A DNA stretch of 6,048 nt from Bacillota bacterium (GTDB taxonomy: Bacteria; Bacillota; Clostridia; Christensenellales; SZUA-584), in contig JAEZNC010000027.1 in NCBI GenBank assembly GCA_023441905.1, positions 1-6,048 on the forward strand, in the 5' to 3' direction. The translations under genes and the position numbers were made by a program. The first letter of the stretch is position 1. Each line of letters begins with the position of its first letter. The notes beneath the pieces are model-generated. The model was not told the DNA's origin and did no database searches. It worked only from the letters and a program-made list of their open reading frames with translations. Shown piece by piece: positions 1 through 5,624 of this stretch.

Positions 1-765
1 GACATGTACCGCCAGCTCCCTCCATAAGAAATCAAAGTACTCCCTGAATTTTTCATCCTGCCTCTTTTTAATCGGAGAGGCGCTCATGTCGTCAAATTCA
101 ATTTTGAGCTCGGCTTTGATGCCCGTCGGCCTCGGAGACAGCACAATAACCCTGTCCGACATCGAAATCGCCTCGGCAATATCGTGCGTCACGAGCACCG
201 CCGTCTTTTTCTCGGACCGGATGATCTCGGAAATCTCATCCGAGAGCACCAGCCGCGTCTGGTAATCAAGCGAGGAAAACGGCTCATCGAGCAGCAGCAG
301 TTCCGGGTCAATCGCGAGTGTTCGGATCAGCGCCACCTTTTGGCGCATGCCGCCCGAAAGCTGCTGAGGATAATGCTTTGCAAATTCCCCGAGCCCGTAT
401 TTATGAAGCAGCGCAACCGCCTTGCGCCGAGTTTCTTTTGTGCATTTTTTTTGCACCTGCAGACCAAGCAGAATGTTTTCTTCTATCGTACGCCATTCAA
501 AAAGGTGGTCTCGTTGCAGCATATAGGCGACAAGCTCGCTGTATCCTTTCACTTCTTCATTCTCTATCAAAACTTTGCCGCCCGACGGCTCAAGGAGCCC
601 CGCAATCAGCGACAGCACCGTGGTTTTGCCGCATCCGCTCGGCCCGATAATCCCTAAGAATTCGCCATTGTAAACGGAAAACGACAGATCTGCCACAGCT
701 TCGGTTTCCGCCTTCACCGTATGATAATTTTTATAGATATGTTCGACTCTGACGAGTGGTTCCAA
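1..765 (-). CDS. ABC transporter ATP-binding protein, nitrate/sulfonate/taurine (SsuB/TauB/NrtD-like) family; C-terminus cut by window edge
   Basis: This is the cytoplasmic ATPase that powers an importer for a small organic solute. The 255 visible codons carry every nucleotide-binding motif in order: Walker A GPSGCGKTT (residues 41-49), Q-loop around Q84 (LQRDHLFEWRTIEEN), ABC signature LSGGMRQKVAL (136-146), Walker B LLLLDEPFSSLD (156-167) and H-loop LVTHD with H194. The Q-loop with EWRTIEEN and the LSGGMRQ signature are typical of the SsuB/TauB/NrtD branch; this assignment is family knowledge. Members usually have about 250-260 residues, so only a few residues should be missing, because the frame is still open at base 1. 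The start is TTG, since an in-frame TGA lies at 786-784 and no ATG or GTG falls between it and the TTG, which has an excellent ribosome binding site. It follows the substrate-binding lipoprotein gene but is separated from it by a terminator. The substrate (sulfonate, taurine, nitrate, pyrimidine precursor or other) cannot be read from this subunit. Confidence 0.93.
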   Translation of the reverse strand, partial: MEPLVRVEHIYKNYHTVKAETEAVADLSFSVYNGEFLGIIGPSGCGKTTVLSLIAGLLEPSGGKVLIENEEVKGYSELVAYMLQRDHLFEWRTIEENILLGLQVQKKCTKETRRKAVALLHKYGLGEFAKHYPQQLSGGMRQKVALIRTLAIDPELLLLDEPFSSLDYQTRLVLSDEISEIIRSEKKTAVLVTHDIAEAISMSDRVIVLSPRPTGIKAELKIEFDDMSASPIKKRQDEKFREYFDFLWRELAVHV

Positions 766-771
766 ATCGAT

Positions 772-780
772 CTCCCCTTT
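772..780 (-). promoter_or_regulatory. Ribosome binding site that fixes the TTG start of the ABC ATPase gene
   Basis: The minus strand reads AAAGGGGAG, then six bases, then TTG at 765-763. This is a strong Shine-Dalgarno match at good spacing. Translation in this frame gives the conserved N-terminus of the family (LVRVEHIYKNY), and a stop lies just upstream, so TTG is the only sensible initiation codon. Seen directly in sequence. Confidence 0.8.
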
Positions 781-951
781 ACTTCACTCCGGATCACGCC
801 ATTGACACTTTTCTCAACGAGCTCCGGTATAAATATAACCGAAAGAGACTGTGGCCCATGTGTTCATGTGTATTCTCCGTTCGGCTATAGTAACAGTATA
901 TTGACAGCGTAACTTTTCGGTTCTGCCGCGTTTTTACGTGCCTGTTTACAT
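781..951. other. Spacer between the ABC ATPase gene and the terminator of the substrate-binding gene
   Basis: This spacer should hold the promoter of the ATPase gene, if it has its own. On the minus strand a TATACT (899-894) is a fair -10 match, but no good -35 element lies 16-18 bases upstream, so the promoter is only tentative. The motif CGGT, nine AT-rich bases, then ACCG (825-841) is a short interrupted inverted repeat that could be an operator or just chance. The sequence CCGGAG occurs twice on the minus strand (827-822 and 792-787). No remnant of a permease gene is recognisable in any frame. Confidence 0.4.
814..867 (-). CDS. Possible 17-codon leader peptide upstream of the ABC ATPase gene
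   Basis: An ATG at 867-865 is preceded by ACGGAG (880-875) at 7-nt spacing and opens a 17-codon frame, MNTWATVSFGYIYTGAR, ending in TGA at 816-814. It sits 48 bases upstream of the ATPase TTG, inside the spacer after the substrate-binding gene terminator. I do not recognise the peptide, and it is too short for composition to be informative. It has no run of identical amino acids such as classical attenuator leaders carry, though it has one Trp and two Tyr. It could be a regulatory upstream ORF, a small translated peptide or chance. The ribosome binding site is the only real support. Confidence 0.25.
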   Translation of the reverse strand: MNTWATVSFGYIYTGAR

Positions 952-979
952 AAAAAAAGAGCCTCGTTTCCGAGGCTCT
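952..979 (-). terminator. Rho-independent terminator after the substrate-binding lipoprotein gene
   Basis: On the minus strand GAGCCTCG, a GAAA tetraloop and CGAGGCTC form a perfect 8-bp stem (978-971 with 966-959), extended by one further A-T pair. Seven T residues follow (958-952). It begins 12 bases after the TGA of the substrate-binding gene. The GC-rich stem, the stable GNRA loop and the uninterrupted T-run make this a strong intrinsic terminator for minus-strand transcription. It lies between two genes of the same transporter, so it probably lowers ATPase expression relative to binding protein. Confidence 0.92.
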
Positions 980-990
980 CCGTTTTCTCG

Positions 991-1989
991 TCAGCTCATA
1001 GCATCCACAATTTTCTGCGCGTATGACGTATCCACAACGTCCGTAAATTCCACTTTGTCTTCAAGCACACCGGCCTGTATGATGATATCCTGCAGACGGT
1101 TGAACGCCTCTTCCTTCATCACGGGCGTATCCATCCACGCATCAATAGCCCGGTATGATTTTGCCACCATCACGAGTGACTCGACGCTGGTATCCGGGAA
1201 GAAGCTGACAATCGCCTTCGCAACTTCTTCGTCCGTGGCGTTCTGCACGAAACGCTGTCCCTTGTAAATGGCTCTTAAGAATTTCTCAATGGTCTCCGGA
1301 TGATCCTTGATGTAGCTCTTCTTGGCCATAAACGCGGTATACGGCACTTCGCCGCTCTCTGCGCCCACCGCGTCTAGAATGTATCCTTTGCCTTCTTTTT
1401 CAAACGTTGAGGCCGTCGGTTCAAACAGCGTCACATAATCGCCTGTGCCGCCTTCAAACGCGCCGCCCATCAGATTGAACTGTATGTTTGTCAGCACTTC
1501 CACGTCGACGCCGGGCTCCAGCCCGTTCTTTCTCAGGACGTATTCAAGTGTCATCTCAGGTACGCCGCCGGCCCTTCCGCCGATAATCGTCTTGCCCTTC
1601 ACGTCCGTCCACTTAAAGTTGTCATCGGGTGTGCGTCCCATCAGAAAAGACCCGTCTCTTTTTGTCAGCTGCCCAATGACGAGCGCGCTGTCTTCTTTGC
1701 CTTCGTTAAACACGTAAATCGCCGCTTCCGGCCCCATCAGCCCGATTTCGGCCTGCCCCGACAGCAGTGCCGTCATCGATTTGTCCGCGCCGCCGCCGTT
1801 CACCAGCTCAATATCGAGCCCCTCTTCCTTGAAATACCCGAGCGAAATCGCTGCGTACAATGGCGCATAGAACACCGAATGCGTCACTTCATTGAGCGTG
1901 ATCTTCTGCGCAGGCTGTGCGCCGCAGCCCACGAGCATCGCCGCTGCCATCAACAGGCACAGTGCAACAGCTATAAGCCGTTTAATCAT
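991..1989 (-). CDS. ABC transporter substrate-binding lipoprotein, SsuA/NMT1-THI5-like family
   Basis: This is the extracytoplasmic solute receptor of an ABC importer, 332 residues long, which is normal for the family. A signal peptide runs from positively charged MIKR through a hydrophobic core to the lipobox LVGC (19-22), so Cys22 should be lipidated and the protein anchored outside the membrane. The mature domain starts with a typical first lobe: NEVTHSVFYAPLYAAISLGY (33-52), then FKEEGLDIEL and a glycine-rich loop GGGADK (65-70). ALLSGQAEIGL (74-84), the lobe-crossing KGKTIIGGRAGGVPE (131-145) and a GGAFEGGTGDY loop (175-185) follow. These features match the NMT1/THI5-like and SsuA families (family knowledge). 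The start is ATG after AGGAGG at 7-nt spacing. The ligand is not decidable: candidates are aliphatic sulfonates, taurine, nitrate or a thiamine pyrimidine precursor. No TPP-riboswitch-like motif is visible upstream, which argues weakly against thiamine. A terminator separates it from the partner ATPase gene. Confidence 0.9.
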   Translation of the reverse strand: MIKRLIAVALCLLMAAAMLVGCGAQPAQKITLNEVTHSVFYAPLYAAISLGYFKEEGLDIELVNGGGADKSMTALLSGQAEIGLMGPEAAIYVFNEGKEDSALVIGQLTKRDGSFLMGRTPDDNFKWTDVKGKTIIGGRAGGVPEMTLEYVLRKNGLEPGVDVEVLTNIQFNLMGGAFEGGTGDYVTLFEPTASTFEKEGKGYILDAVGAESGEVPYTAFMAKKSYIKDHPETIEKFLRAIYKGQRFVQNATDEEVAKAIVSFFPDTSVESLVMVAKSYRAIDAWMDTPVMKEEAFNRLQDIIIQAGVLEDKVEFTDVVDTSYAQKIVDAMS

Positions 1990-2106
1990 TGCATCCCCTC
2001 CTTAGCCGAATTGCTGCTTTATATTATGCTTGAAGAGGGGGAATGCGTGATTAACCTTGTTCATACAGAGTTTTTGGATAAAACGCTATTGAAAATAATT
2101 CTTAGC
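1990..2106 (-). promoter_or_regulatory. Upstream region of the substrate-binding gene with strong ribosome binding site and tentative -10
   Basis: AGGAGG (2002-1997) lies 7 bases before the ATG of the lipoprotein gene and is a perfect Shine-Dalgarno core. Further up, CATAATATAA (2028-2019) offers two overlapping -10-like hexamers (CATAAT and ATATAA-type), but no convincing -35 element is found at 16-18 bases. The promoter is therefore placed here because the preceding operon ends in a terminator at 2107-2143, not because of a good consensus. I looked for TPP and SAM riboswitch landmarks by eye and saw none. Confidence 0.45.
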
Positions 2107-2143
2107 AAAAAAGCGAAAAGCGGCCCGCATGATTGGCCGCTTT
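2107..2143 (-). terminator. Rho-independent terminator closing the glycosyltransferase operon
   Basis: On the minus strand AAAGCGGCC (2143-2135) pairs perfectly with GGCCGCTTT (2125-2117) across a 9-base loop. The tail reads T, CGC, then six T residues (2112-2107). The stem starts 26 bases after the TAG of the last glycosyltransferase gene. The T-rich tail exists only on the minus strand side, so it serves minus-strand transcription and insulates the downstream transporter gene. Confidence 0.82.
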
Positions 2144-2169
2144 GATTCGTGTATAAAATTTAGCCTATC

Positions 2170-3354
2170 CTAAATGGATGCGTTGTCACTGATCATCTCG
2201 ATCAGCTGCGATATCCTTTCGGTAATATCCTCCCACCGGTAATTGACGTTCACATACTCCTTTGCGTTCTCCCTCATCACCGCATATTCCTGCGGATGAC
2301 TGAGCAGATAATTAAGCGCCAGTTCGAACTCAAAATACCGCGTGAAGTATAAGCCGGCATTGCTTCTGTGGCAATGCCCCTTTAATACGGTGCAGTCTCC
2401 GTTCACGAGAACCGGCCTTCCGAGAATCATGCTTTCCAGCACAACCATCGATAAACTCTCGAATTCGGATGCGAGTACGAGTGCCACACTGTCACGCAAA
2501 ACGATGAATTTGTTTTCGTCGCTGACAAATCCGAGGCTGATAATATCCGGGTCACGGGGAATGTCCATCACCGTCTTCCCAATCAGCACAAGCTTTAAAT
2601 CGCCCGGGTTGCGCTTCTTGTATTCCAGGAAATAATCAAACAGCCTGCCACAGCCTTTGGATTCATCAATGCGCCCGGCGTAAACGATATACTTATCGAG
2701 CCCGTACAAACCACTCGCGCTTAAAGACGGATCCAGTTCGGGCACATCCACGCCCACACCGGCCATCACAGACGGCGTGTTTTTCACCGCAAACATTTTT
2801 TCGAGGAATGCTTTCTCCTCATGCGTGTTATAAATCAGTCCTTTCACATTCTCAAACACCGACTTATAATGTCTTAAATAGATGGGCGGCTCATTATGCG
2901 CCGTCGGTATCAGCAAAGCGTTGTCCATGCCTTTGGGCAGACAAGTGGCGCTGAAATAATACAAGTACGTCATGAACAGCACGCTATGATACTGCGCATG
3001 ATTCTGCTCAACAAATTCAATCAATTCCGGGCAGTATGGGCCCTGCTCCTCGATCCATTCTCTTTCCTGCTCGTCTGTATGGTTCGGATCGCAAAAAACA
3101 TCTTCTGAGAGCCTATTGAACTTCTTGATGTTTCTTTCTTTTGCGGCCGCAAAGCGAATGACTTTCACGCCGTTGATCATCGATTCTCCGGCCGGATACT
3201 CGTTGGCCCATGTCATATAATCCATGGCACATGAAGTGAGCACCTCCACCTCATACCTTGCCGAGAGTTTTTCAGCCAGCTGCCGGCAATGCAGTTCCGC
3301 TCCGCCGTTCACTTCCAAACCGTATCTTTGGCATACCATCGCAATCTTTTTCAT
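2170..3354 (-). CDS. GT4-type glycosyltransferase (GT-B fold), last gene of the polysaccharide operon
   Basis: This 394-residue cytoplasmic enzyme is predicted to transfer a sugar from a nucleotide-sugar donor onto a growing surface glycan. The N-terminal Rossmann-like domain opens with MKKIAMVCQRYG and the acceptor-side loop NGGAE (16-20). The C-terminal donor domain holds YAGRIDESKG (225-234), with Arg228 and Lys233 in the positions that usually contact the donor phosphates. It also holds an intact E-x7-E motif, E299 to E307 (ESLSMVVLE), typical of retaining GT4 enzymes. It closely resembles the upstream glycosyltransferase: both carry FxEYKKR, DLKLVL, GRPVLVN, NAGLY and YFEFE blocks, so the two are tandem paralogues. 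Its ATG overlaps the preceding stop as ATGA, and GAGG lies 7 bases before it, so translation is probably coupled. No membrane segment or signal peptide is visible. Donor, acceptor and linkage cannot be inferred. Confidence 0.9.
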   Translation of the reverse strand: MKKIAMVCQRYGLEVNGGAELHCRQLAEKLSARYEVEVLTSCAMDYMTWANEYPAGESMINGVKVIRFAAAKERNIKKFNRLSEDVFCDPNHTDEQEREWIEEQGPYCPELIEFVEQNHAQYHSVLFMTYLYYFSATCLPKGMDNALLIPTAHNEPPIYLRHYKSVFENVKGLIYNTHEEKAFLEKMFAVKNTPSVMAGVGVDVPELDPSLSASGLYGLDKYIVYAGRIDESKGCGRLFDYFLEYKKRNPGDLKLVLIGKTVMDIPRDPDIISLGFVSDENKFIVLRDSVALVLASEFESLSMVVLESMILGRPVLVNGDCTVLKGHCHRSNAGLYFTRYFEFELALNYLLSHPQEYAVMRENAKEYVNVNYRWEDITERISQLIEMISDNASI

Positions 3355-4544
3355 TTTCGCGCCTCGCTAACCTTTTCAAAGAACCTTCTGTATTTGTCTG
3401 TCACAACATCCCAGGTAAAGTTGTTCATGACAAAGTCACGCCCGTTTGCTCCCATTTCATCTGCGGCTTCACTGTTCTGCAAAATGTAATTGAGACAGCC
3501 CTCAAACTCAAAATAATTATCATAATACAACCCCGCATTGGCCTTGGCTGCAAAATCTCTGGTCACATCACATTTTGCGTTCACCAAAACCGGCCGCCCG
3601 CACAGCCAGCTTTCCATAATCACGATGGAAAAGCTCTCAAAGGAAGACGGCTGGCATAACACTTTTGCCGCCGCACAGGCATCGTATTTATCTTCAATCG
3701 GTATAAAGCCCAAATCATAAACATGCTTATTTATCGATTCGGGAATGCCTATCGTGCCGCCGCCGGTCAGTACCAGCTTTAAATCCGTCTCGCGACGCTT
3801 TTTGTATTCAGCGAAGTAGCGCAGCAGCACATCCACATTTTTGCCCGTATCTTTTCTTCCCATGTAAAGAACAAACGGCGACGTTATTTTATATTTTGCC
3901 AGAAATCTTGACGCATCAAACCTGATATCCGTATTGATGCCGACGCCGATAATTTCCGTAGCCATGTGCCCGGTGCTGAAGAGCTTATCGGCGAGCCGTG
4001 CCTCCGCCTTCGCATTAAAAAGCATACCCGCAACCTCGGAAAACGCACTTTTAAAAAGATTCAAGTACACATAGCTCTCATCATGAAAGCAGGGAATCAG
4101 CACCGACTTTTCGGGGCAGACCATACATCCGTAGTACGTAGTTCCGAACATATAGGGAATAAACACATAGAGCGCATAGTCATCGCTGTGCTCTTTTATG
4201 TAGGCATAGAGATTCGTACTGTTGATCATATGGTCAATAAAAACGACTTCTTCGTCCGAAGATATCTTCATACCCCGCATGAGCTTGGCGTTGACTGAAT
4301 CAAAAGCTTCACGGTCTCTGGGGTTGACTTTAAACCGGCGAACGGTCAGGCCGCATTCGGTATAAACACCTTCAGCGTAAAAGTCAGCCCCCCAGTCGCT
4401 TAAGAACTCTTTCGCACAGGTTGTGAGTATATCAATGCTTACGCCGGCCTCGTGCAGATGAACCGCTACGCCACGCAGCAATGCCTCTGCGCCTCCGGGT
4501 ATATTCTCGCCGAACCATGGGGTAACGAAACCTATTTTCTTCAT
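3351..4544 (-). CDS. GT4-type glycosyltransferase (GT-B fold), paralogue of its downstream neighbour
   Basis: This is a 397-residue glycosyltransferase of surface polysaccharide assembly, cytoplasmic and without membrane segments. The N-terminal domain starts MKKIGFVTPWFG and carries PGGAE (16-20). The donor-binding domain contains YMGRKDTGKN (227-236), with Arg230 and Lys235 as likely phosphate contacts, and the E-x7-E motif from E303 to E311 (ESFSIVIME). I place the start at the ATG at 4544. GGAGG lies 5 bases upstream of it, and the first residues align with the paralogue. The in-frame ATG at 4556 would add only MEAR and has no ribosome binding site. With this start, 13 bases separate it from the previous stop. 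The downstream gene overlaps its stop by 4 bases. The C-terminal block GRPVLVN, NAGLY, YFEFE, LNY is shared with the downstream paralogue. Sugar specificity is unknown. Confidence 0.9.
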   Translation of the reverse strand: MKKIGFVTPWFGENIPGGAEALLRGVAVHLHEAGVSIDILTTCAKEFLSDWGADFYAEGVYTECGLTVRRFKVNPRDREAFDSVNAKLMRGMKISSDEEVVFIDHMINSTNLYAYIKEHSDDYALYVFIPYMFGTTYYGCMVCPEKSVLIPCFHDESYVYLNLFKSAFSEVAGMLFNAKAEARLADKLFSTGHMATEIIGVGINTDIRFDASRFLAKYKITSPFVLYMGRKDTGKNVDVLLRYFAEYKKRRETDLKLVLTGGGTIGIPESINKHVYDLGFIPIEDKYDACAAAKVLCQPSSFESFSIVIMESWLCGRPVLVNAKCDVTRDFAAKANAGLYYDNYFEFEGCLNYILQNSEAADEMGANGRDFVMNNFTWDVVTDKYRRFFEKVSEARK

Positions 4545-4549
4545 TCGAG

Positions 4550-4554
4550 CCTCC
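4550..4554 (-). promoter_or_regulatory. Ribosome binding site deciding the start of the middle glycosyltransferase
   Basis: GGAGG at 4554-4550 is followed by five bases and ATG at 4544. It overlaps the upstream in-frame ATG (4556-4554), so that ATG cannot use it. The shorter start also gives an N-terminus that matches the neighbouring paralogue (MKKI...). Seen directly. Confidence 0.75.
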
Positions 4555-4557
4555 ATC

Positions 4558-5622
4558 TTAAATACAGCCCGCGATTAATTCTTTAAATGTCTCTTTTGTC
4601 CGCTCATACGAAAAATCCTTAAGCCGGCTTTGCTGCCCGCTTATCACAGCCTGCCTGAGTTCCGCGTCTTTCAGGAGCCTTTCTATAAGTTTGGCAGTGA
4701 AAGCCGGATTCTTTTCATCGATAATAATACCGCTTTCTCCCATCGTATCCGGTATAGCGGCCGCCTTGTATGCAATAATCGGCACATTAAAATACATCGC
4801 TTCGAGCAAGGGAACGCAAAACCCTTCATGCTCGCTCATACATAAGAACACATCTGCCAGTTTATAGTAGGCAAGAATTTGATCAAACTTTGTATGCCCT
4901 GTGAATATCACGTCGCTGATACCCAGCTTGTTTACATAATGCTTCAATTGCCTGTAATAAGCCTCCGTGCCGCTGTACGAGCCCACCAGAAACAGACGCG
5001 ATTTTTGATTGATATAAGTTTTATAATAGGCAAAGGCTCTGATGATATCCTCGTGTTTTTTGTTCGGCGCTATGCGCCCCACAAACAATATGTTCACCCA
5101 ATCATCATCATAGTGCTTTAGTATTTCCTCATTCGGAGCCTTTTTGTAATCATCAAACGGCACAATAATGGGCAGTATGTCTATCGGGCATTGATATCCT
5201 GTTTCCAGAAGATCGGCTTTGTTGAATTCGGAATCGGCGAAGCAACGCTCCACTTTATCCTTTAAAAATTTGAGTTCCTCGCGTCCAAGATATGTCAAGT
5301 CGTAATTCGCTCTGCTGTACCCGTAAAAATACTCACACGGCGTGATATTATGATAAACCATAATTTTTCTGCCCGGATAGTCTGCCACATGATAATTCAA
5401 ATCTGTCCCTGTTGACATGTGATACAGTATAATGTCTTTCTTGTTGAGCTTTGGCAGATGGTTGATCTTTTTCGCTGTTCCCTTTTTTAATCTCGGATCA
5501 ATATTTTGAGCATAAATATCCGTCTCATACCCCATTTCCTCTATCAACTGCCGAATGGCCAATGTATCGTTTCCGACAGCATCCCCGAAAGCGATGGTAG
5601 ACAGCATCTGAATTATACGCAT
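4558..5622 (-). CDS. GT4-type glycosyltransferase (GT-B fold), 354 residues
   Basis: This is a predicted retaining glycosyltransferase of surface glycan synthesis, acting in the cytosol. The N-terminus (MRIIQMLSTIAFGDAVGNDT) and the segment IYAQNIDPRL are typical of a GT4 subgroup found in Gram-positive polysaccharide clusters (family knowledge, from memory). The donor domain shows FVGRIAPNKKHEDIIRAF (180-197), with Arg183 and Lys188 as likely donor contacts, then VIFTGH (238-243). The motif SEHEGFCVPLLEAM (263-276) contains the E-x7-E pair E266 and E274, with the GFCVP variant of the common GFGLP. It is clearly more distant from the two downstream glycosyltransferases than they are from each other, so it is unlikely to be part of the same duplication. 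It starts 2 bases after the preceding stop. Its AGGAG site (5633-5629, 6-nt spacing) lies inside the end of the upstream gene, which suggests translational coupling. Confidence 0.91.
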   Translation of the reverse strand: MRIIQMLSTIAFGDAVGNDTLAIRQLIEEMGYETDIYAQNIDPRLKKGTAKKINHLPKLNKKDIILYHMSTGTDLNYHVADYPGRKIMVYHNITPCEYFYGYSRANYDLTYLGREELKFLKDKVERCFADSEFNKADLLETGYQCPIDILPIIVPFDDYKKAPNEEILKHYDDDWVNILFVGRIAPNKKHEDIIRAFAYYKTYINQKSRLFLVGSYSGTEAYYRQLKHYVNKLGISDVIFTGHTKFDQILAYYKLADVFLCMSEHEGFCVPLLEAMYFNVPIIAYKAAAIPDTMGESGIIIDEKNPAFTAKLIERLLKDAELRQAVISGQQSRLKDFSYERTKETFKELIAGCI

Positions 5623-5624
5623 TC

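Noticed and set aside
184..657. Open plus-strand frame of 157 codons antisense to the ABC ATPase gene
   Set aside because: The minus strand in this interval encodes all conserved ABC ATPase motifs. The plus-strand translation is rich in His, Arg and Gln, has no recognisable domain and no good ribosome binding site, so it is a shadow frame. The same holds for the other plus-strand frames across the window.
802..807. Perfect TTGACA on the plus strand, with a second at 901-906
   Set aside because: A -10-like TATAAA follows the first only after 20 bases, and none follows the second. No plus-strand gene lies downstream, so neither is a credible promoter.
794..859. Second short minus-strand ORF (21 codons, starting MGHSLFRLYLY) overlapping the 17-codon leader candidate
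   Set aside because: It has no Shine-Dalgarno sequence at usable distance and overlaps the better-supported ORF in another frame.
1990..2106. Possible TPP or other riboswitch upstream of the NMT1/THI5-like lipoprotein gene
   Set aside because: The conserved landmarks of the TPP aptamer are not visible and no strong paired structure lies between the previous terminator and the start codon. By-eye search only; an Infernal scan against Rfam would settle it.
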